A stretch of 64,000 bases of DNA from an uncultured Pseudomonadales bacterium (GCA_958296195.1 OY282455.1:1302001-1366000); one strand, 5' to 3'. Counted from the first letter of the stretch, positions 36,178 through 45,331 are shown. Numbers and translations are program-made. The notes: a model not told the origin generated them from the letters alone.

Positions 36178-36229
36178 GACTATCTGAGGTGGCGCCGATC
36201 ACCAGCGCCGTTTCGACCCCGCCGTTCAC
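36178..36229 (-). pseudogene. 5' scrap of a DprE2-like short-chain dehydrogenase gene
   Basis: The GTG at 36229 overlaps the stop of the glycosyltransferase gene (GTGA) and opens 'MNGGVETALVIGATSD'. This is the start of the NAD-binding fold of a short-chain dehydrogenase, the class of the second DPA epimerase subunit (DprE2). After about 17 codons the similarity ends and DprE1-like debris begins. I infer a deletion that removed almost all of a dprE2 gene. Confidence 0.5.
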
Positions 36230-38519
36230 GGTGCGGCCTTCCCGTCATTCGCCGGCTCGGCAACATCGAAGCTGCCCTTCCAGATCTGGCCCTCGCCGGT
36301 GTACTGGCCGGTTCGGATCGCGGCGATGGCGTAATTGGGCAACTCCCGCCTCGCTGCGCAGACTCCTCCCTTGATGACACCGTGGTCCCTGAAAGCGAAG
36401 TCCAGGTTGTCGAAGCCGTGTTGCTTGCGGCGGCTGGGGAGGTCGTTCATGTCAACCGAATCTAGGTGGAGGAAGAACATTGGTTCAGCGTCCTCCAGGC
36501 TGCATTGGTCCTTGGCGTAGATGAGGCGGTCTTCAACGAGGTACACATCCCAGTCGGAGCGGATGACCGGAGCGCGGTCTCCGACCAATCTTGCCAAGTA
36601 ATCGTCCGCCGGCATCATTTCAACCACCACCGGCCGGAGCGCGTTGCGGGGCAGTATGTGCGCGGCCACGCACAACCCGTTTTGCATTCGCGTCCAGGAA
36701 TTGACGACTGTTCCATCCGACGGTCCGGGCCAGTGCCATACGACCAGTTCATTGGGATCGCATTCCCGGCCGATGGTCTGTACCAGCCGCCCGTCAACAA
36801 GGAGCCCGACGTCGTCCGCTCGATACTCGAAATGCGGCGCCACTCGCTTCCAGATTCGAGCGGCGGTGTTGTCATCTTCCAGGGGCTCGATGGGCCAAAG
36901 ATAGAACTCTTGTCCAGAGGCGCCGGTTAGTGAACCTTCAAGGAGCACCTTGCCTTCAAAGCCCACTTTCGTCAGGTTGGCAAAGTGAGTGATCCCGAGT
37001 TCTCGATAGAGGGGAATGAACTTTTCGTGCCATATGGCGTATCCGTCTCTATCCGCGTTTGTCGCATGAAAATAGTCATGGGAGCTGACCAGACCATCCA
37101 AGTTCACCACAGGAAAGCGTGAGAAGTATCCTATGACGCCGGCGTCCCAAGACCCGACCACGCTGCCCTCGGGGAGCGCGCGATTCGTAAGTTGCGTGCC
37201 GCTGTAGCCGGCTGCACCCCAAGTGTCAGGTCTGGTAAAGCCACTGCTCGCTTCAACTCCCCGGAACGGGGCGGTGAAATCCGCCTTTTCAAGCAGGAAG
37301 ACCGCGCCGGCAACGACAACGCCTAGGCTCAGGACATTGGCCGCGCGGCGCGACTCCGGCCCGATGAAACGGCGAATGAAGTGAATGGCGACATAGCATC
37401 GCGCCGGAATGATCAGCGCCATCATCAGGTACGCCGGGACGAAATACCAAGGAAAGTCCCCTTGGAAAAATGGATGCACGGTGAGGACGGTCTGCCCGAA
37501 CTTGGCCAGATGGCCGACGGCCAAGCCGGACACGCCCGCCAAGAAGGCCAGCAGAAGCCAGTCCTCCCGGTTGCGGGACCGGCGGGCGAACCACCAGACC
37601 AGCAGCAGATAGGCGCAAACCTCCAATGCAACCCGCAGTTCGAGGTCGAAGACGCCGATGTGCAAGGCGTCTAAGAGGTTCTGCGTCAGGCTGTACCCGC
37701 CTTCGGATTCCCATCGCCGCTCCGACCAAGCAGCCTTGGTCGCGCCACTCACCGGCACGATGCCGCCGAAGACGAGCCGGTTGTAGGCGAAGTACACCAG
37801 GATGCTGGCACCGGCGGCGAGAAGGGGGACGGCCGCCTTGACGGAGAGCGCTGATCGAGCCCGCTCTCCGCTTGGCGCGCCGGGCGCTCGCTCCCGCCTC
37901 GACCACTCGACGAACCACAGCGCCGCTGTTGCCGCCACCGATATGGCGATGTACTCCAACCGCACCCAAGGCAAGGCGAAAGCGACCGCGGCGAGCGGCC
38001 ACTTCCACCGCGCCGGGCTGCGCGCGAAGAGGCAGGCGGTCAGAATGAACAGGCACAACATGAACAGCGCTGCCGCCGCTTCCATCCCCTGAATCAGCCC
38101 TGGCTGCTGGTAGAGCATCGGCAGGGCGGCGAACATCAGATACCACGGCATGCGCGCCAAGCGGGCGGCCGCGGCGACAAGGGCCACGCCGCCGGCGACG
38201 AGCATCATCTCGAACGCCTTGATGGCGAACAGCGCCGCTTCCTTGTCGAACACCCAGTAGAACGGCGTGATGAGAAACAGCCAGAGGGGGTGGTATCCGT
38301 TGGTGCGCGTGATGCCGCCGTCGAAGGTGGAGAACTTCCCCTCGGCGAGGTTGCTGGCGATCTCGAAGTAATAGAAGGCGTCGTCCGCGTTCACGCCGCG
38401 GATCAGGTCGATCAAGTCGAAGCGGGCGAGCATGTGCCAAGCTAACCCAGCCCCGTAGGCTAGATTCCCCCGATGAACAGGACGAACAGCGCGTTGCGCA
38501 GCGTGGTCAGCTTGGCCAT
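36226..38519 (-). CDS. GT-C-type membrane glycosyltransferase, frameshifted near its N-terminus
   Basis: Polytopic inner-membrane glycosyltransferase that would use a polyprenyl-phosphate sugar to modify a periplasmic glycan or protein. After the first helix comes the acidic motif region 'RGVNADDAFYYFEIASNLAE' and 'TRTNGYHPLWLFLITPFYW', then about ten membrane helices and a soluble C-terminal domain of about 350 residues. The ATG at 38519 follows the dprE1 stop by 5 bases with GGA upstream and encodes 'MAKLTTLRNALFVLFIGG'. Its frame hits TAG, while the next frame continues as 'NLAYGAGLAWHMLARFDL'. One extra G in the GGGGG run near 38466-38470 would join them. Otherwise translation must start at ATG 38433, losing the first helix. 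The stop overlaps the dprE2-like scrap. Confidence 0.75.
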
Positions 38520-38524
38520 GTCCC

Positions 38525-39862
38525 TCACAGCGCGAGCCGCCGCGACAGTTCGGAGACGAACCTAGGATGGCCGCCAGCCGCTTCGGCGCGAACCGCCTCA
38601 AAGGCGCCGAGGCGGGGATAGCCTTCGCGCACTCGCTCGGGCGCGCAGTGGGCGTCCTTGGCGAGATAGACGCGGCCGCCGTGGCGGTGGGTGATCTCGT
38701 CGAGGCCGTCGAGCAGCGCGGCGGTGCCGCGGCGCACCGGGAAGTCGAGCGCCAGCGTGTAGCCTTCCATTGGGAACGACATCAGCCCGTCGCCGGCGGA
38801 GCCGAACAGCTTGAGCACCGCCAGAAAGGAGCCTTGCCCCGACGCGGCGGCGCACTCAAGCAGGGCGGCAACCCCGGCCGCGCTCCCGCCCTTGGGCAGC
38901 ACGCACTGGTACTGGACGAACCCCCGCCGCCCGTAGAGGCGGTTCCACGCCTCGATGCGGTCGAGGGGAAAGAAGAAGCGGTCGAAATGGACCGGCCGCG
39001 CCCCGGCCCGCGCCCGTCCCCGCCCGCGCCGGTGGCAGAGCGCGTTGAAGAGGCCGATCGAGACCCGGTTGAGCAGGGCGGACGGCACATCGGCGGGAAC
39101 CTGGAGCTTGCCCGCGGGGGCCAGGCGCAAAGGGTTGGACGCCAAGCGCGGCGGCAGCGCTCCAAGCTCCATGAACGCCCCGCGCGTCATTACCGCACGG
39201 CCCAGCCCCGCGCCCCGCGCCAGGCAGTCGATCCAAGCCACGCTGTAGGGCCAGTCGCGGGACGCCTCGAACAGCGCCATCGCCTCGTCGAGGTTGCGAG
39301 CGGCCAAGGTCTCCGCCATGAGAAAAGCGGTCTCGATCGGCCGCAAACGAAATCGCGCCGACAAGATCACCCCGGTCAGCCCCATCCCGCCGAGGGTGGC
39401 GCGGAAGAGATCGGCGTTCTCCGCACGGCTGCAAGTCCGCATCGCGCCGTCCGCGCCCGCCAGCGTCAGCGACTCCACATGCGCGCCGAAGGTCCCGTCG
39501 GCGTGGTGGTTCTTGCCATGCACGTCCGCCGCGACCATGCCGCCGACGGTGACGAGCTGGGTCCCAGGCACCACCGGGGGGAACCAGCCGCGCGGCACGA
39601 AGGTCTCCAGGAGGTCCGCGAGCAGCACGCCGGCCTCGCAGTCGAGCAGGCCGGTCCCGGCGTCGAACGCCCGCATCCGATCCATCGCCAGCATCGACAG
39701 CGTCAGCTCCGGGTTGAGCGCGGCGTCGCCGTAGGACCGCCCGTTGCCCCGGGCGATCAGCGTCGCGCCGGGCTGCAGCATACCGGGCAGGTCCTCGCGC
39801 CGGCGCAGGCGCTCCAGCCGGCAATCGAGGGTCGGATGCCGGCCCCAGCCCGAGAGCATCAT
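38525..39862 (-). CDS. dprE1: DprE1-like FAD-dependent polyprenylphosphoryl-ribose oxidase
   Basis: Flavoenzyme expected to oxidise polyprenyl-phosphoryl-ribose to the 2-keto form, the first half of epimerisation to polyprenyl-phosphoryl-arabinose. 445 residues, as in the family. The FAD loop 'ARGNGRSYGDAAL' and the PCMH-type 'VTVGGMVAADVHGKNHHADG' are present. The C-terminal region has 'GYTLALDFP' and 'GGRVYLAKDAHCAPERV' with the conserved Lys. Where mycobacterial DprE1 has its inhibitor-reactive Cys ('NICVDFP'), this protein has Ala. It lies between the HAD-UbiA gene (58-base gap) and the glycosyltransferase (5-base gap). The DprE2 partner is missing except for a scrap at 36.2 kb. Confidence 0.82.
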   Translation of the reverse strand: MMLSGWGRHPTLDCRLERLRRREDLPGMLQPGATLIARGNGRSYGDAALNPELTLSMLAMDRMRAFDAGTGLLDCEAGVLLADLLETFVPRGWFPPVVPGTQLVTVGGMVAADVHGKNHHADGTFGAHVESLTLAGADGAMRTCSRAENADLFRATLGGMGLTGVILSARFRLRPIETAFLMAETLAARNLDEAMALFEASRDWPYSVAWIDCLARGAGLGRAVMTRGAFMELGALPPRLASNPLRLAPAGKLQVPADVPSALLNRVSIGLFNALCHRRGRGRARAGARPVHFDRFFFPLDRIEAWNRLYGRRGFVQYQCVLPKGGSAAGVAALLECAAASGQGSFLAVLKLFGSAGDGLMSFPMEGYTLALDFPVRRGTAALLDGLDEITHRHGGRVYLAKDAHCAPERVREGYPRLGAFEAVRAEAAGGHPRFVSELSRRLAL

Positions 39863-39920
39863 GCGGCCCGCTCCCGGAACACGAAGCGCAGGGCGAGGGA
39901 CGCGGGCGGCGCCATGCGCG

Positions 39921-41408
39921 TCACAGCGCGGCCGCGAACGCGGCCAGGACGGCGAGGCCGGTCAGCCAGCTCGTCCGGTCCCGCAGCGCGAAGACCAGGG
40001 GGTCGTCGCTGCCCGGCGCCCGTTTGGAGTCCCCCCCCTCCCGACCGGCGAGGAGCGCCATGCGCCCCAGCCAGTGGAGCAGCAGCGGACAGACCAGCCA
40101 CAGGAACTCCGGGCGGGCGTAGCGCTCCCCCGTCTCCGGGCTCTGGATGTAGAGGGTCAGAATCACCACCGAAGCGAAGCCGCCCGCCGCGCCCAGCGCC
40201 GCCATTATCGGGAGGTCTTCGGCAAGATAGGCCCGGCCGCCGACGGCGGACCGGTTGGACCCGCGCAGCTCGCCTTGGCGCTTGACGATGGCCAGGGCGA
40301 GGAACAGGAACAGGAAGAAGGCGAGCAGCCAGGGCGACAGCGGAACCGACACCGCCGCCGCGCCGGCCAGCACCCGGACCGCATAGAGCATGGCGAGGGC
40401 GACCACGTCGATGAAGAGCTTGCGCTTCAGCGACAGCGAGTAGGCGCAGGTGACGGCCAGATACAGAAGGACCCAAAGCCCCGCCGCGGCGGACAGCTGG
40501 AACGCCAGGGCGAGCCCGCCCAACGCCAGCGCGGCGCCGATGCCGATCATCGGCAGCAGCGGCGCCTTCCCCGCCGCCAGCGGGCGGTGGCGCTTGGCGG
40601 GATGCCCGCGGTCGTGCGGGAGATCGAGCAGATCGTTCAGCAGGTAGCCGCCCGACGCCGCCGCCGACAGCGCCGCGAACACCCCGGCGGCCACCAGATA
40701 CGCCCCAGCGTCAGTCTCGTGCGCCGCGACGAGGGGAGCGAACACGAGCATGTTCTTCACCCACTGGTGCGGCCGCAACGCCCGCAACCAGTCGCCCGGA
40801 CGACCGCCGAGACCGGGCAGGAACCGGGCCGCGCCGTCCAGCGCCCGCAACTTGTGCGCAAGGCCCGCCGCAAGATCGACCCCGATGACGCGGCGCGCCC
40901 GTTTCCAGACCGCCAGATCGCGCCGTTCGTTGCCAATGTAGTCAAACCCGCGCTCGCCGAAGCGCGCGACCAGAGCGGCCGCCCTGGCCTCGCCGGCCAA
41001 GATGGTGCGCCCGTCCGAGGCGAGGCAGCCCGCCGCCCCCACCGTCTCGGCGAGCGGCGGGACCGCGCGCGCATCGGAGGCGGAGACCAGCCACACCGAG
41101 CGTCCTGCGGCGCGGGCGGCGGCGATCTCCTCCAGCACGGCCGGGTTCAACGCCAGCGTCTCGGGCGGCAACGGAACCGCCTCCGCGATCCTGCGCTTCA
41201 GCCCGGCCCGTCCCCTCACCGCGGCGGAGACCAGCCAGAACGGGAGGGCGAACAGGCTGAGCGGCGAGGCCGAGAGCAGCCGGGCGATCCCCTCGATCAG
41301 CAGATCCCCGCCGATCAGCGAGCCGTCAACGTCAACCACCAACGGCGGCTCGGCGGGCGCCTCGTCGGTCGACCGGCAAAGTTCGCTTATGCCGCATGGC
41401 TTTTGCAT
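39921..41408 (-). CDS. HAD-UbiA fusion: polyprenyl-phosphate phosphoribosyltransferase-like protein
   Basis: Likely makes the lipid-linked ribose precursor of the DprE1 substrate. Residues about 20-210 form a HAD-type phosphatase domain ('LVVDVDGSLIGGDLLIEGI', 'VWLVSASDA', 'FDYIGNERRDLAVWK'). It could remove the 5-phosphate after transfer. The rest is a UbiA prenyltransferase with 'LRPHQWVKNMLVFAPL', the Asp-rich 'YLLNDLLDLPHDRGHPAKRH' and a second polar motif around 'SLSLKRKLFIDVVALAMLY', plus eight or nine membrane helices. I start at ATG 41408 (MQKPCGISEL) because upstream codons look non-coding. In mycobacteria the UbiA and phosphatase steps are separate genes. Function is inferred from family and from DprE1 next door. 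Confidence 0.78.
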   Translation of the reverse strand: MQKPCGISELCRSTDEAPAEPPLVVDVDGSLIGGDLLIEGIARLLSASPLSLFALPFWLVSAAVRGRAGLKRRIAEAVPLPPETLALNPAVLEEIAAARAAGRSVWLVSASDARAVPPLAETVGAAGCLASDGRTILAGEARAAALVARFGERGFDYIGNERRDLAVWKRARRVIGVDLAAGLAHKLRALDGAARFLPGLGGRPGDWLRALRPHQWVKNMLVFAPLVAAHETDAGAYLVAAGVFAALSAAASGGYLLNDLLDLPHDRGHPAKRHRPLAAGKAPLLPMIGIGAALALGGLALAFQLSAAAGLWVLLYLAVTCAYSLSLKRKLFIDVVALAMLYAVRVLAGAAAVSVPLSPWLLAFFLFLFLALAIVKRQGELRGSNRSAVGGRAYLAEDLPIMAALGAAGGFASVVILTLYIQSPETGERYARPEFLWLVCPLLLHWLGRMALLAGREGGDSKRAPGSDDPLVFALRDRTSWLTGLAVLAAFAAAL

Positions 41409-41500
41409 CAGACGCTCCAGCGCTTTGCGCCCACGCACAGAGGCAGTTTGGATAAGGCGGGACTGACCGTCCGGGTAATCAACTTGATCGCTTGGGTGCG

Positions 41501-41827
41501 CTACAACGGCGTGAGCCTTGGAGATGCTCGACCACCGGAAGCAGCATCGTCCGGCTGCCCTGCTTTTCGCAAGTATATCCCCTCCCTCACCTGCCGGGAC
41601 GAGCTCTTGACCATCCAGCGGCACGCAGCGGCCGAAGCGTCCAACATCCTCAAGGATTCATCAGAGAGGCGGTGCCTTTCCGCATCGTCGGTTAGGGGAA
41701 CGAAGAACACCTTGTTGACCACCGTGCTTTCCTTGATTCGCGCCAATGAACGCCTGAAGCCAAGAAGGCGCAGAGCAACGCCGCACAAGTGCCCAAAGGC
41801 CGAGAGCCACAAAGTGAACTGGTTCAC
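41501..41827 (-). other. Gene-poor stretch with a doubtful 109-codon open frame
   Basis: The 415 bases between the HAD-UbiA start and the transposase hold one minus-strand frame from GTG 41827, starting with a hydrophobic stretch ('LSAFGHLCGVALRLLGF') and ending 'GRASPRLTPL'. There is no ribosome site and no family I recognise. A 14-base palindrome GTGAACTGGTTCAC lies at 41814-41827 and may mark the end of the mobile element. Confidence 0.25.
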
Positions 41828-42600
41828 GACATCTGGCACTGAGGCTGGGCAGCCTCGCAGGCGACAAGGTACTCGTTGGGGGAACGGTAGTTGATGGCGG
41901 AGTGCGGCCGGAGGTGGTTGTGGAAGAACTCGCGCTTGAGGAGCTTCCTGGAGACGGCCTCGACGGTGAGGTCGCAGTCGAGGAGGTTCCAGAACTCGAT
42001 GCGGGCGGTGCGGTTGGCGCGCTCGACGCAGCCGTTCCACTGCGGCCGTCGCGGCGGCGGGACGCGGAGGGCGACGCCGAGGTTCCTGCAGGCGTCCTCG
42101 AAGCCGGCCATGAACTCGCTGCCGCTGTCGACCTGGACGGACTCCAGCGGCACGGGGAGGGCTTCGGCGACGACGGCGAGGAAGCGCGCTGCGGTGGCGG
42201 CGGTGGCGCGGGAGAAGGCGCGGGCGACCATGAACCGGCTGACGGGGCGGATGGCGCGGAACTCCTTGATGGAGCTGCCGTCGCGGGAGACGGTCATGGG
42301 GTCGATCTGGACGAGCTGGCCCGGGCGCTCGGCCTTGTCGCCGTATTTCCAGCGCCGCGCCCAGCCGTTGAACCTGCGGGGGCGCTTGGGCTTGGCCCGG
42401 CCTTCGCAGAGGCTGGCGCGGGGCACGGTCCCGTTCGCGATGGCGCGCGGGAGGATGCGCCCGACGGTTGACACGCTCAGCCGCAGGCCCTGGCGTTCGA
42501 GCATGCGCTGGATGGGCGCCTTGCCCATGAACGGGTGTTTGCGGCGCATGGCCATGACCGCCTCCACGTCGCCCGGCTTGCGCGCCGGGCGGCCTTCCAC
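41824..42600 (-). mobile_element. DDE integrase-type transposase (IS481-like), N-terminally truncated
   Basis: Transposase with the RNase H-like catalytic core: Asp in 'LVQIDPMTVSRDG', Asp in 'VQVDSGSEFM' and Glu in 'QWNGCVERANRT', followed by the C-terminal 'HNHLRPHSAINYRSPNEYL'. Upstream is the second helix-turn-helix region ('MGKAPIQRMLERQGLRLSVS', 'TVGRILPR'). The frame is open but similarity starts abruptly at 'VEGRPARKPGDVEAV'; the first helix-turn-helix expected in this family is missing. No convincing terminal inverted repeats were found, so this is probably a dead remnant. It sits between the envZ-ompR operon and the sugar-lipid cluster. Confidence 0.8.
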
Positions 42601-42634
42601 ATCTATCTGAACCAGAACAGTAAGGGGGAATAGG

Positions 42635-42687
42635 AGCCGCCGGCCTGGAGAGGAAGCCGGCGGCTAGGTTAGACCACGAATGGTCTA
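42635..42687. other. Two adjacent hairpins
   Basis: AGCCGCCGGC (42635-42644) pairs perfectly with GCCGGCGGCT (42656-42665) over an 11-base loop. Next, TAGACCA (42670-42676) pairs with TGGTCTA (42681-42687) over the tetraloop CGAA. They lie in the 253-base gap between the transposase and envZ and could be a bidirectional terminator or the border of the mobile element. The rest of the gap is featureless. Confidence 0.5.
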
Positions 42688-42824
42688 GGGGATAGAGATT
42701 GCCTCTTAGCCAAACGCCCGAGGAAGAGCCGTTTGACGTGAATTAGGATCGCCAATGTGTGTTGCTTGAAGATTTCAGGCGCGGGTTATTTTGTGTCAGT
42801 TTGTAACGGGGACGGTCACATTCT

Positions 42825-42849
42825 GCGCCCTTCTCTGATCATGGGGCGC
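42825..42849 (-). terminator. Possible terminator hairpin after envZ
   Basis: GCGCCC (42825-42830) and GGGCGC (42844-42849) can pair immediately downstream of the envZ stop on the minus strand. No U-run follows, so it is a weak call. Confidence 0.3.
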
Positions 42850-42853
42850 TGGT

Positions 42854-44122
42854 CTAAACAGCGACGCACACATCCGTGCCGCCCCCCTCACCGTCCGTGA
42901 TTTCGATTCGCCAGCCGTGCGTTTGGCAAAGCTGATGGACGATGGCCAGCCCCAAGCCGCTGCCTCCCGTCTTTGCGCTGCGCGAACGGTCTAGACGAAA
43001 AAACGGCTGAAACACGGCTTCGCGGTGTGCTTTGGGAATGCCGGGACCGGCGTCCAGCACATGGATCTCCCGGCCCTGCAGCCGCATCCTGGCGCTTTGG
43101 CCGTGTTGTTCGGCGTTGGTGACTAAGTTGGTGAGCACTCGGGTCAGGGCGCCTGGCGCCACGCTGACCTTGTCCTCTGGAGGAGCCATGCAATCCACGG
43201 GCATGGTCGGGTCTAGGCTGGCGGCCAGCGTCTTGACGAATTCCGCCAGCTCGACCGGCTGCGGCGCCTCGTGGGCGCCGCGGGCGAACCGGAGGGCGTT
43301 GGCGATGAGTTCGTCCATGGACTCCAGGTTGCGCTCCAGACGCTGCACCAGTTGCGGGTCCACCGTGTCGGGAAGGAGTTCCACGGCCAGCCGCATTCGG
43401 GTAAGCGGCGTCTTCAGGTCATGCGATATGCCGCCCAAGAGGGTTGTGCGGTTGGACAGCAACGCCGATATCTCCCGGGCCATGGTGTTGAAGTTGCGCG
43501 CCAGCACCACCAGTTCCTTTGGGCCTCTCTCCGGCAGCGGGTCGAAGTTGGCGCCGCCGCGAAATGCGTCCGCTTGCTCCGCTGCTTGAACTAGAGGCCG
43601 GGTCACGCGCAGCACGATGACCGCGGAAGTCGCCAGCACCACCACAGCGCCGAGCACCGCGATGACGATGCCCACATAAAGCGGCTGCACGTTCCGTCGC
43701 GTGGCCGAAAAACCGATTTGCAGGGAGTAGCCGGCCATCGGCAGCGTTGCCCAAATCAAGTCGCCGCCCTGGGCCATCGCCACTGGACGCTCCAAGCGGG
43801 CGTTGAGCTTCTCCTCCAACATCGACACGAACGGCGCCTCTTCATAGCGCACCGGCGGGTGGGACTGCTCCTCAGTGCTCACGATCAGGTCGTGCTGCTC
43901 GGCAAGCTCGAGTTCGAAGTAGGGGCGCGCCTCCGGAGGCAGTTCCACCCAAGTCTGCGCCGTCAGGACCAAGAGCGCCGCTTCGTCATCCGCGGATTGT
44001 TCGGAAATGGGGTCCACTACGAAGGACTGCAAGGCGGCAACCGCAATGGCCACGATGGTCAAGGAGCTGACCGCCAAGGTCAGAATGGTGCGGGCAAGCA
44101 GGGACGTAGGGCCGAATGTCAC
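42854..44122 (-). CDS. envZ: Sensor histidine kinase EnvZ
   Basis: Inner-membrane kinase that phosphorylates OmpR, classically in response to osmolarity. 422 residues. A first transmembrane helix (about 10-35) and a second (about 148-172) enclose a periplasmic domain. HAMP linker. The HisKA domain has the H-box 'GGISHDLKTPLTRMRLA' with His234. The ATPase domain has N box 'RVLTNLVTNAEQHG', G1 'VLDAGPGIP' and G2 'GGSGLGLAIV'. It lies 22 bases downstream of ompR in the same direction. A transposase remnant lies beyond its 3' end but does not truncate it. Confidence 0.93.
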   Translation of the reverse strand: MTFGPTSLLARTILTLAVSSLTIVAIAVAALQSFVVDPISEQSADDEAALLVLTAQTWVELPPEARPYFELELAEQHDLIVSTEEQSHPPVRYEEAPFVSMLEEKLNARLERPVAMAQGGDLIWATLPMAGYSLQIGFSATRRNVQPLYVGIVIAVLGAVVVLATSAVIVLRVTRPLVQAAEQADAFRGGANFDPLPERGPKELVVLARNFNTMAREISALLSNRTTLLGGISHDLKTPLTRMRLAVELLPDTVDPQLVQRLERNLESMDELIANALRFARGAHEAPQPVELAEFVKTLAASLDPTMPVDCMAPPEDKVSVAPGALTRVLTNLVTNAEQHGQSARMRLQGREIHVLDAGPGIPKAHREAVFQPFFRLDRSRSAKTGGSGLGLAIVHQLCQTHGWRIEITDGEGGGTDVCVAV

Positions 44123-44144
44123 GACGCGCGCTGCACTCAGGCGG

Positions 44145-44846
44145 TTAGCGCCCGTCCGGGCAAAACATGTAGCCCTTGCCCCAGACGGTTTTGATGTAGA
44201 CCGGGTCGGTCGGATCTGCTTCGATCTTGCTGCGCAGCCGCGTTACGCGCACGTCGATGCTGCGATCGAAGGGGGAACGCTCGGCACCGGTCAGCAAATC
44301 CAGTATGCGGTCTCGATCCAACACCCTGTTGGGATGGGCGGACAAAATTCTCAGCAGGTCGAATTCGCTGGAGGTCAGGGGAACGAGCTTGCCGTCCGCC
44401 GTTAGCCGCTGCGCCAACAGGTCGAGTTCAAATGCGCCGAAGCGAAAGCGCTCCCCCTCCTTGACAGGCGCCGCTTGCGCCCGACGCAGCACCGCCCGCA
44501 CCCGAGCCAAAAGCTCTCTGGGATTGAAGGGCTTGCCTAGGTAGTCATCGGCGCCGACCTCCAAGCCGACGATGCGGTCAACGTCCTCGCCTTGAGCCGA
44601 AACAATGATGATGGGCAGGCCCTTGGCCGCTTTCAGCCGCTGGGCGATGGACAAGCCATGTTCTCCGGGCAGCATGAGGTCCAGAATGACCAAGTCTGGG
44701 GAGGTTGCAGCCAGATAGGCATCCATGGCCACGCTGTCGCCGACGCAGTCCACTTTGAAGCCTTGGAGGGACAGGTAGGTTTGGGTGAGCTCGCAGAGCT
44801 CCGGGTCGTCGTCCACCAAGAGCAACCTAGCGCCTTCGGTTTCCAC
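44145..44846 (-). CDS. ompR: Two-component response regulator OmpR
   Basis: DNA-binding regulator activated by EnvZ. The receiver domain has the acidic pocket 'LLLVDDDPEL', phosphoacceptor Asp56 in 'DLVILDLMLPGEHG' and Lys in 'GADDYLGKPFNPRELLARV'. The winged-helix domain has 'PLTSSEFDLLRIL' and the OmpR-specific 'SPFDRSIDVRVTRLRSKIE' and 'YIKTVWGKGYMF'. 233 residues. A likely target in this window is the OmpA-like porin, but no binding site was identified. Confidence 0.95.
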   Translation of the reverse strand: METEGARLLLVDDDPELCELTQTYLSLQGFKVDCVGDSVAMDAYLAATSPDLVILDLMLPGEHGLSIAQRLKAAKGLPIIIVSAQGEDVDRIVGLEVGADDYLGKPFNPRELLARVRAVLRRAQAAPVKEGERFRFGAFELDLLAQRLTADGKLVPLTSSEFDLLRILSAHPNRVLDRDRILDLLTGAERSPFDRSIDVRVTRLRSKIEADPTDPVYIKTVWGKGYMFCPDGR

Positions 44847-44881
44847 TTGGAACGGTCCAGAGATTTTTGGCGCCGTTCCAG

Positions 44882-45331
44882 CTAGTCAGGATCAGCGGGC
44901 TTTGCCGCGGCGTTCTGAACTCCAGGTTCCGCGGCCTGTGGCGCCGGGTCGCTCGGCCGCCCGGTCCGCTGCTCAAAACCGACCCCGAATGGCTTGGAAC
45001 CCTGCTTGCGGGTGGTGACCCGAATTTGCAGGTTGCCCTTGGCGGCGCCAGGAGGCACCGCTCCGTAACGGCGCCTTAGCTTGATGCGCAGCACTCCAGT
45101 GGCCACACCTTGGCTGCGGGCCCGAGCCATGCGCATCTTGACCTCCGAAAGCAGCGCCCGCCGTTCGTCAAGGCTCAAGTCATTCCAGCGCGCACTCAAG
45201 GCGGTCAACTGCTCGTCGCTGGCGTTGACGTAGCTGACGGCCGGCTGGTCGGCGGCAGCCGGCGCAGCGGCGCCGGCCGGCATTGCCGCACACAGAACCA
45301 AAACCAAGCTGGTCAGAAAGCGCAGAGGCAT
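44882..45331 (-). CDS. Small secreted protein, DUF3106-like
   Basis: About 149 residues with a signal peptide (MPLRFLTSLVLVLCAAMPAG). The middle part 'LSARWNDLSLDERRALLSEV' resembles the 'W..L....R..LL' pattern of DUF3106-type periplasmic proteins, followed by a basic region and an Ala/Pro-rich tail. I use the ATG at 45331 since AGGAG lies just upstream; a longer in-frame start at 45361 would precede the signal sequence. It is 35 bases upstream of ompR in the same direction, so it may be the first gene of the ompR-envZ transcript. Function unknown. Confidence 0.6.
   Translation of the reverse strand: MPLRFLTSLVLVLCAAMPAGAAAPAAADQPAVSYVNASDEQLTALSARWNDLSLDERRALLSEVKMRMARARSQGVATGVLRIKLRRRYGAVPPGAAKGNLQIRVTTRKQGSKPFGVGFEQRTGRPSDPAPQAAEPGVQNAAAKPADPD

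Noticed and set aside
36163-36465. Plus-strand frame starting 'MKLYDDYLRWRR' after GGAGGAGA
   Set aside because: The ribosome-like site is good, but the frame is antisense to the glycosyltransferase 3' end and the dprE2 scrap, and the protein becomes low-complexity; coincidence is more likely.
38567-40285. 572-codon plus-strand frame opposite the DprE1-like gene
   Set aside because: Antisense shadow of a well-supported flavoenzyme gene in very GC-rich DNA.
41501-41827. Lasso-peptide B2-like small protein
   Set aside because: The first hydrophobic segment is vaguely similar, but the catalytic Cys/His region expected of that family is not visible.
39744-41894. 716-codon plus-strand frame opposite the HAD-UbiA and DprE1 genes
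   Set aside because: Composition is Arg/Gln/Pro-rich without any motif, while the minus strand has clear families.
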